Assembly: GCF_000518725.1 (NCBI RefSeq)
Contig: NZ_KI912485.1
Coordinates: forward strand, 65,866-129,865
DNA: 64,000 nt
Reading direction: 5' to 3'
Source of the DNA: Mesoplasma seiffertii ATCC 49495
GTDB lineage: Bacteria > Bacillota_I > Bacilli_A > Mycoplasmatales > Mycoplasmataceae
In this document: positions 1 through 11,026 of the stretch, piece after piece
Position numbering within the stretch: the stretch's first letter is position 1
Layout of the letters: each line of letters opens with the position of its first letter
Translations under genes and position numbers: made by a program
The notes under the pieces: generated by a model
Databases searched by the model: none
What the model was told of the DNA's origin: nothing
Seen by the model: only the letters and a program-made list of their open reading frames with translations

Positions 1-1
1 A

Positions 2-1024
2 ATTTTATTTTTGGGTATTAACTCAATTCAAATTATTTTAATTGTAATTGCTGCTTCTTTATACAAAGATACACCAGATTATTTAAAATTAATTTTGCCT
101 TCATTAATCATTGCAATTGGAATGATGATTGGACCAATTATGGCACTTTTAAGAGTTGTTGTTGGGTTAATGCAAGCTGCAACTGCTGCAACTCGTATTG
201 AGGAAATTTTAGAAGAAAAAACTCGCTTCAATAATCATTTTGAAGATAAACAAGGAATTCACATTGATAAAATTAGTGGAGATATTCATTTTAAAGATAT
301 TACATTTTGTTATCCTGAAAAACCTGATAAGGTAATCTTACCTAACTTTGATTTCACTTTAAAAGAAGGGAAATCATATGCTTTTGTTGGAGAAACCGGA
401 GCAGGAAAATCAACAATTTCAAAATTACTTTTAAGATTTTATGATCCAACTAAAGGACAAGTTTTAATTAACAATAATATTGATTTAAAAGATGTTTACT
501 TATCATCATATTTAAATCATGTAGGATATGTTGAGCAAGAACCATCAATATTATTAGGTAATGTTTATGACAATGTTCGTTATTCTAGATTTGAGGCATC
601 TGATGAGGAAGTTATTAATGCATGTAAAAAAGCTGAGCTTCATGAATTAATTATGAGTTGACCAGAAGGTTACAATACAATTTTAGGTGAACGTGGATTT
701 ATGTTATCTGGAGGTCAAAAACAACGTTTGGTAATTGCCAGAATGTTTTTAAAAGACCCTAAGATTTTGATTTTGGATGAAGCAACTTCAGCCTTAGATA
801 ATATTGTTGAAAAAGAAATTCAAGGAAAATTGGATGAACTAATGAAAGGGCGCACAACAATTTCAATTGCGCACCGTTTATCAACTATTAAAAATGTTGA
901 TCAAATTATTGTATTAGGACCACAAAAAGGAATTGTTCAAATTGGAACATTTGAACAATTAAAAACAACACCAGGTCATTTTAAAAAGTTATATGATGCT
1001 GGTCAGTCTAAAAATGATTTATAG
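2..1024 (+). CDS. ABC exporter half-transporter, C-terminal part (5' end outside window)
   Basis: This is the last part of a membrane-domain plus ATPase-domain (half-size) ABC exporter, about 340 residues; the start lies upstream of the window. The first ~65 residues are hydrophobic (end of the membrane domain). The nucleotide-binding domain follows, with Walker [10 protein letters not shown] (nt ~389-415), signature LSGGQKQR (nt ~704-727), Walker B ILILDEAT with the catalytic Glu, and the H-loop IAHRLST. A TGA at 659-661 is read as Trp. All ATPase motifs are intact. The next gene is a paralogue 26 nt downstream, so the two probably form a heterodimer. The substrate cannot be told from sequence; multidrug or lipid export is typical of the family. 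Confidence 0.9.
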
Positions 1025-1050
1025 AATCGAATCTAGAAAGGGAGATTATT

Positions 1051-2889
1051 ATGACGAAACAAAAAAATAAGTTAAATTCACTTTTTAAATTCGATAGTGA
1101 TAAAAAATTCACATGAAAAAAAATGGGTAGTTTCATTAAAATTATGAATGAAGCAGCCAAAGATAATATGTTTTTATTTCTATCAATGGTATTTATTACC
1201 ATTTTTGATGCTTTATTAGCGGCTTTGTTACCAATAGCATCATCAGAAATGGTTAAAATTTTACTAAACAATGGAACTCCTGGATCTTTTTTAGGAATGA
1301 CAATGTACTGATATAGTTGAATTTATGTAGTACTAGTAATCATGTCAGTGATGTTAGTAGCAGAATATTTTACTAACGCAACAATTGGACTTTTTTCAGT
1401 AAAAATTGAGGTTATGCAACGTAATAAAATTTTGATTTCGTTAGTTAACCAAGATGTCGAATTTTTCTTTGACCATGTTTCAGGAAATATTATGACTCGT
1501 TTAGTAGCAGATACTCAAGGATTATCATTGGGAATTCAGCAATTTGTAACAAATATTATTTATTGTGTTACGGGATTAGTAGCATCACTAACAATTTTAT
1601 TCTTATATGGACAATTTTTAGTAGGTGGAATTGCACTAGGTTACATTTTTGCAGTAATTATTATTGCAACAATCATCTTTATCTTTTTTAGAAGAAAATT
1701 GATTATTGCATTTGATATAAAACGTGATGTGGATACTGACATGACAGATAGAATCGCAAATATTTCTTTAATTAAAGCTAATGGTTTAGAAGAATACGAG
1801 ATTCAGCGTTTAGAAAAAATGAATAACAGATATAACCGTTCAAGTGATGTTGTTGTAAGTTTATCAGCACTATTAAACTTATGAATTACAATAACAACTT
1901 CATTTTTATCAACTTTTATTATTATCATTGCTGCATTAAAAGCTATTAGTGGAGATCAATCAATTATGAGTGATTTAGTATTAGCGTTACCATTGCTTTC
2001 ACAAATGGTTGTAGCAATTGTAATGTTAGTTCCAACACTACGTGCAGCAGCTCGTGCTTCAAATAGTGCTGATCGAATTGGACAATTAACTGAACCAATT
2101 CCCGAAATTGACCCAAACCTTGAAAATGGTAAGCTAATTTCATCAATTGATGAAATTGAGTTTGTTAATCTTCAATTTGCTTATCCAAAGAAAAAAGAAA
2201 AAATTATTTTACCGACAATGAATTTTACTTTTAAAAAAGGTCGTTCATATGCCTTTGTTGGTGAAACTGGATCTGGGAAGTCAACAATTGCTAGATTATT
2301 ATTAAGATTTTATGATCCAATTCAAGGAGAAATTATCATCAATAAAAAAGATAAATTGACAGAGTTAAATTTACCAAATTATTTAAGTCACGTTGGTTAT
2401 GTGGAACAAGAACCTCAAATTTTCTTTGGTGACTTTTATGAAAATATTCGTTATGCAAAATTTGATGCAACTGATGAAGAAATTTATGAAGCATGTAAAA
2501 AAGCAAAGTTACATGACTTTATTTTAACTTTACCAGAAGGATATAAAACAATTTTAGGTCAAAGAGGATTCTTATTATCAGGGGGACAAAAACAACGTTT
2601 GGTTATTGCCAGAGTATTTTTAAAAAATCCTGATTTAATTATTCTTGATGAAGCAACTTCAGCGTTAGACAATATTGTTGAAAAAGAAATTCAGGCTCAA
2701 CTAAATGAGTTAGTTGTCGGGAAAACAAGCGTTACAATTGCGCACCGTTTATCAACAATTAAAAATGTCGATGAAATTATCGTCCTTGGTGCAAACGGAA
2801 CAGGAATTGTTCAGACTGGAACATTTGAGGACTTAATTAAAACTGAAGGTCATTTTAAAAAGCTATATGAAGCAGGATTAATGAAGTAG
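1051..2889 (+). CDS. ABC exporter half-transporter (membrane domain + ATPase)
   Basis: 612 aa, complete. The ATG at 1051 has an AAGGGAG ribosome site about 8 nt upstream. Residues ~25-330 form a six-helix exporter-type membrane domain. The ATPase domain follows, with Walker A GETGSGKST (~residue 404), signature LSGGQKQR (~509), Walker B LIILDEAT and H-loop IAHRLST. Several TGA codons are read as Trp. It closely resembles the preceding partial gene, including an almost identical ATPase domain, so a tandem duplication that makes a heterodimeric exporter is the likely history. No periplasmic-type binding protein is nearby, which fits export rather than import. The substrate is unknown. Confidence 0.92.
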
Positions 2890-2895
2890 GTATAT

Positions 2896-4209
2896 ATGAA
2901 AAAAATAAATATTATTGGTGCTGGTCTATCGGGATCAGAAGCAGCCTATCAATTATCAAAAAGAGGATACTCAGTTAATCTTTATGAAGTTAAACGTTTA
3001 AAAAGAAATTCGGTTCAGGTTACTAATAACTTGGCCGAATTAGTTTGTTCTAATTCATTAAGAAGTGATGATTTGCTAAACGCTGTAGGAACTTTAAAAG
3101 AAGAAATGCGTTTGCTAGATTCTTTAATTATTAAAGCGGCAGAATTTGCAAGAGTTCCTGCGGGAGGATCACTAGCAGTTGATCGTGAAAAATTTTCAGA
3201 ATATGTGACTAAGGCATTAAACGATAATCCTTTAATAAATATTATTGATGAGGAAGTAAGTGAAATTGATAATGAAGCAGTTACATTAATTGCTTCGGGA
3301 CCACTAACAACTGAAAAAATGCAAAATCAAATTAATGACTTATTAGGAAAAGATGACTTTTATTTTTATGATGCAGTAGCACCAATTATCACAAAAGACT
3401 CAATTAACATGGATATTGCATTTAGAAAAAATCGTTATGAAAAAGGGGAAACAGAAGACTATATAAATTGTCCAATGACAAAAGAGCAATATGATCATTT
3501 TTATAATGAACTTATTAATGCTGAATTAGCGATTGGTCATTTAGAAGGCGAAGATTCTTTTAAGTATTTCGAAGGATGTATGCCAGTTGAGGGAATGGCC
3601 AAACGAGGAGAGAAAACCTTATTATTTGGTCCAATGAAACCTCAAGGACTACGTAACTTAGATGGAACAACTAATTATGCTGTTGTTCAATTGCGTCAAG
3701 ATGATGCTAAAGATAGTTTGTATAACATTGTTGGTTTTCAAACAAACTTAAAGTGACCTGAACAAAAACGTGTCTTTAGTTTAATTCCTGGATTAGAAAA
3801 TGCTAATTTTGTAAGATATGGAGTTATGCACAAAAATAACTTTATTAATTCTCCCAAAGTTTTAAACAGTTTCTTGCAATTAAAAACTAATAGCAATATT
3901 TTCTTTGCTGGGCAAATAACTGGAGTAGAAGGATACGTAGAATCAACTGTTACCGGAATTATTGCTGCGATTAATATTGATAAATATTTAAATAATCAAC
4001 CACTGGTTGTTCCACCGTCATCAACTGTTACTGGTGCACTAATAAATTATATTAATAAGGCTTCAACAACTAACTTTCAACCAATGAAAGCTAATTGAGG
4101 AATTATTGATGAAATTGATGTTGATAAACGTAATGGAAAGAATGCCAAAAAAGAAGCATATTCTCAAAGAGCACTTGCTGCAATGAAAGAATTTATTGAT
4201 AAAATTTAA
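2896..4209 (+). CDS. trmFO: tRNA uridine-54 C5-methyltransferase (folate- and FAD-dependent), TrmFO
   Basis: 437 aa, the usual TrmFO length. The enzyme makes ribothymidine at position 54 of the tRNA T-loop, using methylenetetrahydrofolate as carbon donor and FADH2 as reductant. The N-terminus has the FAD-binding [10 protein letters not shown] glycine motif. Further on are the family motifs [24 protein letters not shown] and, near the C-terminus, [17 protein letters not shown] at 3754 and 4096 is read as Trp. The ATG at 2896 lies 6 nt after the stop of the ABC gene, so it is probably co-transcribed with it, although there is no functional link. It cytosolically modifies all elongator tRNAs. 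Confidence 0.93.
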
Positions 4210-4224
4210 CTATAAGGAGATCAT

Positions 4225-5820
4225 ATGTTAAATCGCCAAGATTCTATTTTTTGAGTTTATTTTAGTGAACTGGCTAAAAAAACTTCAAATCCAATTTATA
4301 AAAAAAATAGTATTGATTTGAAAACTCGAGTAAACGAGATTTTCAATGTCACATATTACGGAATTTTTCAATATCAGTTGGTAAAGGGAGAAGCAATCTC
4401 AATGATTCCTTCTGAAAAAATTAAAGATCTTTCACAATATATTATTAACAATTACAAAGTTCTACATATGTTCACGTATCAAAACAAAGCCCAAATTAGT
4501 AAGTATGTTAACATGAGTGAAGAGGACCGTTTGTTTTTATCAGAAACCATTGAGAAATTTGTAATTCCTTATATTAATGATAATTCTTTTTATACTAAGG
4601 ATTCATTTGCCGCTAGTGCTAATGCAAAATTTACAATTTTAACAACATTGGCCTTTAAACATGAGTATGATATTAACTATATAAATTCAGCTAAAACAAG
4701 ACAAATATTTCATGGTTTAAGTTATCCATTATTAATGACAATGTTAATTTGTGATGTCACAAGACCTGAGGAAATGTTTGATCGGATTAAAAAAGTTTAT
4801 ACACCGGCAAATATTGATAGAGCCCTATTATATGGCAGAGATTTAACTAGCGAAGAACATGAATATATTTCACCAGAGTTAGAAAAAATTAACCATGAAG
4901 ATGATTTTTTTGGATTCATTGTTAACTTCCAAGAAAAAGAATGATCGCAATTGTCTTTAAACGAACGCTATAAGTATCTATTTCAATTATCAAAATATAC
5001 AGCGCTATTTTTAAAAGAAAATATTAAGTCAATCGAAGCATTTGGAAATGAAGAGGAAGTTTTAGAATTAGTCTATAACTACTTACCAGTTTTATTATCT
5101 ACAAATCAAGAAAATTTGGAAGTGGAGCTAAATACTTTAGATAGTTCTAAAGCTCAAGTTAAGGAATTCTTATTACCTTATTTAAATAAAGATCAAAATA
5201 TCAAACAAATTTGACAACATTTAAATAGTATTAAAGATTACAAACATTTACGATTTGCATTTGATGATTTAGTTGATTTTGTATTTAATGTTAAATACGC
5301 AACTGCATACTTAGAATTAGTTTATCGGACAAAAAGAAACAATGGAATTATTGGAGATTTCTTAATTGATTGTAAAAAAGTAGCAATTGTTAATACTTTA
5401 AAGTTTTATAAACAAGAAAAAGATCAGAGTTATAGTTTCGTTTATTCAAATGTTAAATACAATATGATTAACTTAGACATTAAAAATATTGAGCGATTAT
5501 TAACCCCAGTTAACCGTTTTCAAGAGTTGGCTGACAAAAAGTCTGAGATGAGTATTATGTTACGAATAATATCTTTAGTATTGGCAATGGAACCTAAAAG
5601 TGCTCGTCAGTTTGGATATTCTTGACAAATTTTTGTAAAGTACTATATTATTGCCTTTGGTCCTTACAAAAAACAAAAAGCTGTTTTTGATAACAAGACA
5701 TTTAAAACAGTAGAAGCTAAGATAAATAAGCTTCTTAATCAATATGAATTCTTAAAGCAAAAGGAATTAGTAATTGATTCAATTTACTTAATCTATAAAT
5801 TAGCAAATTTTAAAAATTAA
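4225..5820 (+). CDS. Uncharacterised 531-aa protein
   Basis: Complete frame of 531 aa with a strong AAGGAG ribosome site ahead of the ATG at 4225. The frame runs through TGA (Trp) codons at 4252, 4942, 5212 and 5623. I do not recognise a family. The protein is mostly alpha-helical in character and soluble, without a signal peptide, membrane helix or catalytic motif that I can name. It is rich in Lys, Asn, Tyr and Phe, like many lineage-specific mollicute proteins. It follows trmFO by 15 nt and probably shares its transcript. It ends just before an AT-rich perfect inverted repeat and the tRNA-Arg gene. Confidence 0.8.
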
Positions 5821-5840
5821 TTTTTTAAATCTTTAAATTT

Positions 5841-5869
5841 CATAATAAAAATGGTATATTTTTATTATG
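5841..5869. repeat. Perfect 12-bp inverted repeat over the tRNA-Arg promoter
   Basis: The arms CATAATAAAAAT (5841-5852) and ATTTTTATTATG (5858-5869) are exact reverse complements around a 5-nt loop, GGTAT. The repeat starts 20 nt after the stop of the 531-aa gene and covers the -10 region of the tRNA gene. It could be an AT-rich terminator for the upstream gene, an operator, or a by-product of base composition. A 12-bp exact match is more than I would expect by chance this close to a gene end. Confidence 0.6.
5852..5860 (+). promoter_or_regulatory. Extended -10 promoter of tRNA-Arg
   Basis: TGG directly followed by TATATT (5855-5860) forms an extended -10 element about 20 nt before the tRNA 5' end. 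I see no good -35. The placement fits a start point near 5867 with a short leader removed by RNase P. Confidence 0.45.
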
Positions 5870-5880
5870 GAATTAATTAT

Positions 5881-5957
5881 GCCCATGTAGCTCAGTTGGA
5901 TAGAGCACGCGCCTTCTAAGCGTGAGGTCGGAAGTTCGAGCCTTCTCGTGGGCACCA
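5881..5957 (+). tRNA. tRNA-Arg (anticodon UCU)
   Basis: 77 nt including an encoded CCA. The acceptor arms GCCCATG and CGTGGGC pair with one G-U. The D arm is GCTC...GAGC. The anticodon stem CGCGC/GCGTG closes the 7-nt loop CTTCTAA, giving anticodon TCT, which reads AGA and AGG. The T arm contains the standard TTCGAGC loop. This is the main arginine tRNA for an AT-rich genome. A short terminator hairpin follows. Confidence 0.96.
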
Positions 5958-5970
5958 CTTTAGAAAAGAC

Positions 5971-5995
5971 AGTCGTGCTTAGGCATGACTTTTTA
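5971..5995 (+). terminator. Intrinsic terminator after tRNA-Arg
   Basis: AGTCGTGC (5971-5978) pairs with GCATGACT (5983-5990) with one G-U pair and a short TTAG loop, followed by a T-rich run. It lies 14 nt after the tRNA CCA end. Confidence 0.75.
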
Positions 5996-6021
5996 TTTAT
6001 AAGATAGAAGGAGTAACTAAT

Positions 6022-6786
6022 ATGAATTTTTATGAAGAGATAATTATTGAAATTACCGAACTGATTGATAAGAAAGATTATGATCAAGCAATGAGCATAA
6101 TTAATCAGGAATTATCAATGCCATATGTTCCTGCAGAAGTCGAATTAAAGTTATTACAATTAAAAAAACAAATTATCGATTTAAGTGATGATTTAATTAA
6201 AAGAAGTGGTGCCCAAACTTTTAGCATTGAAGATATTCAGGCAATGTTAAATAATGACAAGGATACAATAGCTCAAACAATAGCGATTAATAATATTGAA
6301 AAAATCAATATTCGCTTGATACTTGAAGATATTAAAAAGTATTTATTAAATCCTCAAGTGGTTGCTCAAAATAAAACTTTTTTGTTGCTTGCTTTATTAA
6401 AGCAAGATTTTAATATGGACTTACAAGTTTTTAAGAATGGCGAATATTTTACTATTAATCCAGCAAGTTTAAGCATTGAGAAAATTGATCAAGAGATTCA
6501 AACAATTACAAACATAGTTGATCAGTCTTTGGGACAAGAAAACCCATCACTAGCAGAAATTGCTACAACAGCATTATTCTTATACTTTTTTAATAGCTTT
6601 CCAAAAGTAGAATTAGAGCAGCCTTATGAAGCCGCAGCAGCAATTATTTATTTAGCCTATGAAATGTCAGGATTAGAGTTTAAAATAGAAGAAGTGGCAA
6701 AATGATTTGAAATTGATTTAGAAGTTGCTAATCAATATGTTCAACAGATTAAAGAAAGCGGGGCTTTAGAAAATGCAACAAATTAA
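6022..6786 (+). CDS. Helical repeat protein, DUF3196-like
   Basis: 254 aa. The ATG at 6022 has an AGAAGGAG ribosome site. The N-terminal ~55 residues read like a TPR-type helical hairpin (pattern ...DYDQAMSIINQEL...), ending in a conserved-looking YVP motif. The rest is alpha-helical, with a run of short hydrophobic helices. The pattern resembles DUF3196, a mollicute family of helical proteins of unknown function, but I cannot confirm this without a search. TGA at 6703 is Trp. There is no signal peptide. The last 14 nt overlap the next small gene, so the two are probably translated together. Confidence 0.75.
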
Positions 6787-7090
6787 TTTTGAGCGCGATA
6801 GTTATGAAAATTTTAACGACTATAATGATCTAATGGTGCAAGCTTTTGGGATTGGATGCTCTTTATGCGAATCTTCGGAAATCATTTTAGTTTTAAAAGA
6901 TTCACCTATTCCAATAGGGCGCTTAATTAAACAACAAGCTAAATCTTTATCTGATGAAGAAGTTGAAAAGTTAATTGCCGAACCGTTGCAACAATGACAA
7001 AAATTTGATGATTTAAATTCAGAGGCATTGAAGCCAACTTTTTTATGTGCTGAATGTTTTAATACTTTAAATATAGAAGGAAAACTATAA
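6773..7090 (+). CDS. Small protein with two CxxC pairs, possible zinc ribbon
   Basis: 105 aa, starting inside the end of the previous gene (14-nt overlap) and ending 3 nt before the permease. Two cysteine pairs, GCSLCE (~residues 28-33) and LCAEC (~95), could bind one metal ion in a split zinc-ribbon manner. TGA at 6995 is Trp. There is no hydrophobic segment. I do not recognise a family. The tight packing (overlap upstream, 3-nt gap downstream) argues that it is a real translated gene, not a chance frame. Confidence 0.7.
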
Positions 7091-7093
7091 GCT

Positions 7094-8602
7094 ATGAAGA
7101 AAAACCTAAAATTGTTTGAATTTTTAACGATATTCACGACAGTCATTGGAACGATGGTCGGAGTTGGAATTTATGTTAAGAATGATAATGGCGCAGGACA
7201 TGTTTTAAATATTGTTCAAAACCCTTATATTGCAATTATTTTATGAATCATTATGGGAACGATTGTTGTTTCACTAATGATTGTCTTTTTAGAAATTGCT
7301 TCGTCAACTTTAAAAACCGGAAATGGAACGGTTGCTGCCTGAATTAATATTTTTATAGGTCGAAGACTAGCATCAATGGCATCATTATTTTATATTTTTA
7401 TTTATCTACCGGTTAATTACGGATTCTTTGCGATTTTAATAGTTGAATATATTATTACAGCTGCAGGAGTTGAACTTCAACAAGCCAATCAATTAATGAT
7501 TTTTTTAGGCTGTGGAATTTTTATGATGGTTTTATCAGCCTATGTAAATTCTTATAAAAGAATTGCTGGCAAGAAAGTTCAAATTTATGGAACTTTTTTA
7601 AAGTTTATTCCGCTGCTTTTAGTTTTTATTGCCTTGTTTATTCCTGATACAGCGTGAGGAGTTATTTTTAACACGCAAAAACCAATTCCGGGGACTAATC
7701 AAGAAGTACCTTCATGAAATACATCATTTGAAAAAATTAATGGAGCGATGATTTTAGCAGGATTTTCACCAATTTTCTTTGCTTTTACTGGTTTTGTTTA
7801 TGCCGCTAATATGCAAGCTGAAACCCAAAATAAATCTGTTGTTTCAAAAGCAATTTTATCAGGAGTTATTTTTGTTGCATTTTTTTATGCATTATTAGCA
7901 GCAGCCTTATTTTTAGGATCAAAGGATGGATCAGTTGTTGGATTCTTTGAATATATGTTTAGTGGATTTAAAGACATTGAACATATTAGTCCAAATGTTC
8001 GTCAAGCTTCAATTTTAACAGCTAATATTATTTTGGTAATGGTATCGTTTTTGGGATTAAATAGTTATACTTTAATTGGGCCAAATTTTGCTCATACTGA
8101 TATCAATACAGGATTAATATATTTCAATAATAAGCCAATTAAGCGTACAACAGCAGGGATTTTACAAATGATGATTTCGGTTGTCTTTTATATCCCGATG
8201 GTGACAGTTTCAATTTTAGTAAAAAATCAGCCGACCTTTTTATATGATCAAATTAGTAATGTAGCATCAATGTTAGATTTCTTTTTATATCTTATTTTGG
8301 TAATTGCTGCTGTCAAAAATCGGTTCACTAAAAAGGTATCAGTTGACAAAGTTAAGTCATGAGTATTTTTTGTATGTTCGGGATATGCGATTATTACCTT
8401 AACCGTATTATGTGGTTATTCATTTTATAATTACTTTACTGAAGATGCAACTTTAGCAATTGTTTTTGGAGTAATTATCCTGATGAACTTGGGATTATTT
8501 ACTATTAATGAAATTATGCTAAGTAAAAGTAAAAATAATCCGAAAAATCAGCAATTATCTGAAACTAACATTAATAAACCAAGTAAAATATATAGAGAAT
8601 AA
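7094..8602 (+). CDS. Amino-acid permease, APC superfamily
   Basis: 502 aa with about 12-14 membrane helices spread over residues ~10-480 and a short charged C-terminal tail. The start of helix 1, TTVIGTMVGVGIYV, matches the APC substrate-binding signature, in which an unwound GxG-type segment binds the amino acid. It probably exchanges or imports amino acids across the plasma membrane; such permeases are essential in auxotrophic mollicutes. TGA is read as Trp many times (for example 7244, 7340, 7658, 7715, 8360). The start ATG at 7094 is 3 nt after the upstream gene. The substrate cannot be read from sequence. Confidence 0.9.
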
Positions 8603-8622
8603 AAACTCAGGAGGAAAAAGCA

Positions 8623-9921
8623 ATGAAATTTATCGATACTGCTAAATTTAATATAAAAGCGGGTAAAGGTGGCGATGGTGCAGTAAGTTTCCACCATGCG
8701 CTTTTTGTTCCTAATGGAGGTCCAAATGGTGGTGATGGTGGTAAAGGTGGCGATGTCATCTTTGAAGCCGATGGTGGAAAACACTCATTATTAGATTTAA
8801 AACTTCAAAAAACTTATGCTGGTCAAGATGGTGGTAAAGGTGATATTAAAAATATGCACGGTGCTCATGGAGAAGATCGCGTTGTCAGAGTTCCAGTAGG
8901 GACTTTGATTATTGATATTAATACAGGGGCAATTTTAGCTGATTTGGATGAAGACAAAAAACGCGTAGTCGTTGCCAAAGGTGGTAAAGGTGGTAAAGGG
9001 AATGCCCGTTTTGCTAACTCACGTAATAAAGCTCCAACTATTTTTGAAGCTGGAGAACTTGGCGATGAATATCAAGTACGTGCTGAATTAAAAGTTTTAG
9101 CTGATGTTGGTTTTGTTGGATTGCCTAATGCCGGTAAATCAACACTACTACGCGCAATTTCAAATTCAAAACCTGAGGTTGCTGATTATGCCTTTACAAC
9201 TTTAAACCCTCAATTAGGTGTCGCAAAAACTGTTAACGGTGAAACTTTCACAGTTGCAGATTTACCAGGATTAATTGAAGGAGCCAGTTTAGGTAAAGGA
9301 TTGGGTCATCAATTCTTGAAACACATTGAAAGATGTCGTGTTATTTGTCATGTTATTGATATGTCAGGTAACTATGGTCAAGAAGACATTATTAAAAATT
9401 ATGAAATGATTCGTAATGAACTGCGCGAATATAATTTGAATTTAGATCAACGACCAGAAATTATTGTGGGAAACAAAATGGATCTTGACGAAGCACAAAT
9501 CAATATGATGGATGAAGAAATTATTAACTACTTTAAAGATAAAAATTTAATTCAAGTATCAGGAATTAATAAGGGAAATACTCAAGAGTTATTATTAGCA
9601 ATTGCCAAAGAACTAGAAACAGCCAAATATATTCCGTTATGAGAAATGGATGGCGAAGTTGCCTCTGATGTTAAAGTTTATACTTTTGATGAAAAGGAAG
9701 AAGATATTCAAGTAATCAACCGCGGAAATGGTCGTTGAGAGATTGCTGGAGATACTGTGTTTAAAATTTATCAAAAACTTCCAATTTGAACGCATGATAA
9801 CTTATTATTATTTAATGAAAAATTAAAAAATATCGGAGTTTATGATCAACTACGTGAGCGTGGAATTCAAAAAGGTGATATGGTAAAAGTCTTTGAATAT
9901 GAAATGGAGTGAATGGATTAA
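8623..9921 (+). CDS. obg: GTPase Obg (ribosome assembly)
   Basis: 432 aa, full length. The order is the glycine-rich Obg fold (residues 1-~158, many GG repeats), a G domain with P-loop GLPNAGKST (~166), DLPG and NKMD, and a C-terminal OCT domain of ~80 residues. The GTPase binds the large ribosomal subunit late in assembly and senses the GTP and ppGpp level. A perfect AGGAGG (8609-8614) sits 8 nt before the ATG, marking this as a strongly translated gene. TGA codons at 9640, 9736, 9787 and 9910 are Trp. nadE begins 1 nt after the stop. Confidence 0.96.
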
Positions 9922-9922
9922 A

Positions 9923-10660
9923 ATGAAATTAGAAAATTATTTGGACTATTTAGTTGAGTTTATTCAACAAACAGTTAAGGCAGCAAATGCTAAGGGTGTA
10001 ATTGTGGGGATTTCTGGAGGAATTGATTCAGCAGTTGTTGCGAATCTAGCTAAAAAAGCTTTTCCAGATGACTACTTAACAGTATGAATGCCAATTAATT
10101 CAAGTCAAGAAGATTTTGATTGTGCTCAAGAGTTAATTAAAACAAATCAATTAAAATCTGTGTCTGTTGATTTGAAAGCAACTTTTGAAGAGTTTAAAAC
10201 AACAATTAATAATGTTGATGAAGCGTCAGCTTTAGCACTTGCTAATGCAAAAGCTCGTTTGCGAATGACAACTTTGTATACCTTGGCACAAACTCATGGT
10301 TATTTAGTTTTAGGAACTGATAATTTAAATGAATGACATATTGGATACTTTACTAAATTTGGTGATGGGGGAGTGGATGTCGTACCGATTGTTCACTTAT
10401 TAAAAAGTGAAGTTAGAGCAGCTGCGAAAATTTTGAATGTTCCAGCTTCAATTATTAATCGTGCTCCAACTGCTGGTTTATGAGAAGGCCAAACTGATGA
10501 AAAAGAAATTGGATTTTCTTATGATGAAATTGATCAGTACTTATTAGGAAAAAACAATAATTCCGAATTAAAAACACGAATTGATCACTTACATAAAATT
10601 AGTGAACACAAACGTAATATGGCAGTTGCACCATTAGAATTTAAAAGAGAACAAAAATAA
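9923..10660 (+). CDS. nadE: NAD+ synthase, ammonia-dependent
   Basis: 245 aa. It converts nicotinate adenine dinucleotide to NAD+ using ATP and ammonia. The ATP-pyrophosphatase P-loop SGGIDS is at ~residue 31. Further on are the family motifs GTDNLNEW and FTKFGDGGVDVVPI (with TGA as Trp). There is no glutaminase domain, so free ammonia is the nitrogen donor. I chose the ATG at 9923 because MKLENYLDYL fits the family N-terminus. An in-frame ATG at 9893 lies inside obg and would add 10 residues. The ribosome site GGAG (9905-9908) is rather distant; coupling to obg, which ends at 9921, is likely. Confidence 0.94.
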
Positions 10661-10685
10661 CAGCCAAATGGTTGTTATTTTTGTT
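10659..10685 (+). terminator. Intrinsic terminator after nadE
   Basis: AACAGCC pairs with GGTTGTT (one G-U) around a short AAAT loop and runs into TATTTTTGTTT. It overlaps the nadE stop codon. Confidence 0.75.
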
Positions 10686-10730
10686 TAAATGATAAAATAT
10701 ATTATATAAAAATGAATGTAGGTGGTTAAA

Positions 10731-11024
10731 ATGATTTTAGGTGTGCTAAATAATCCTAATGCAGGAGTAAATATTTTTGGAATCCCAATTTCGTTTGCCC
10801 TAATATTTTATACATTTGTTATTTTGGCAGGATTTTCGTTGGTAATTTATTTACTAAATTTATTTTTGCGAAAAAATGAATTTAAGAAAGCTACTAAAAT
10901 AAATGACGAAGAATTTATTAAAATGACTACATTAGAAGCATCTAAAGCAAATATTGACACTGAAATTGCTTCAATTATTAAAGACCGCAAAGAATTAACT
11001 AAGATAGAGCAAAAAGGAGAATAA
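10731..11024 (+). CDS. Small membrane protein with coiled-coil tail
   Basis: 97 aa. I took the ATG at 10731 because GTAGGTGG (10718-10725) is well spaced for it; an in-frame GTG at 10722 lies within that ribosome site. One long hydrophobic segment (~residues 14-47, one or two helices) is followed by a charged helical tail that looks like a short coiled coil facing the cytoplasm. It may belong to the small mollicute membrane family annotated as TIGR04561, but that is from memory of neighbourhood and size only. It ends 2 nt before the next membrane protein, so the two may act together. Confidence 0.7.
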   Translation: MILGVLNNPNAGVNIFGIPISFALIFYTFVILAGFSLVIYLLNLFLRKNEFKKATKINDEEFIKMTTLEASKANIDTEIASIIKDRKELTKIEQKGE

Positions 11025-11026
11025 GT

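Noticed and set aside
9893-9922. nadE start at the upstream ATG 9893
   Set aside because: The extra residues are the obg C-terminal DNA read in another frame and do not fit NadE N-termini.
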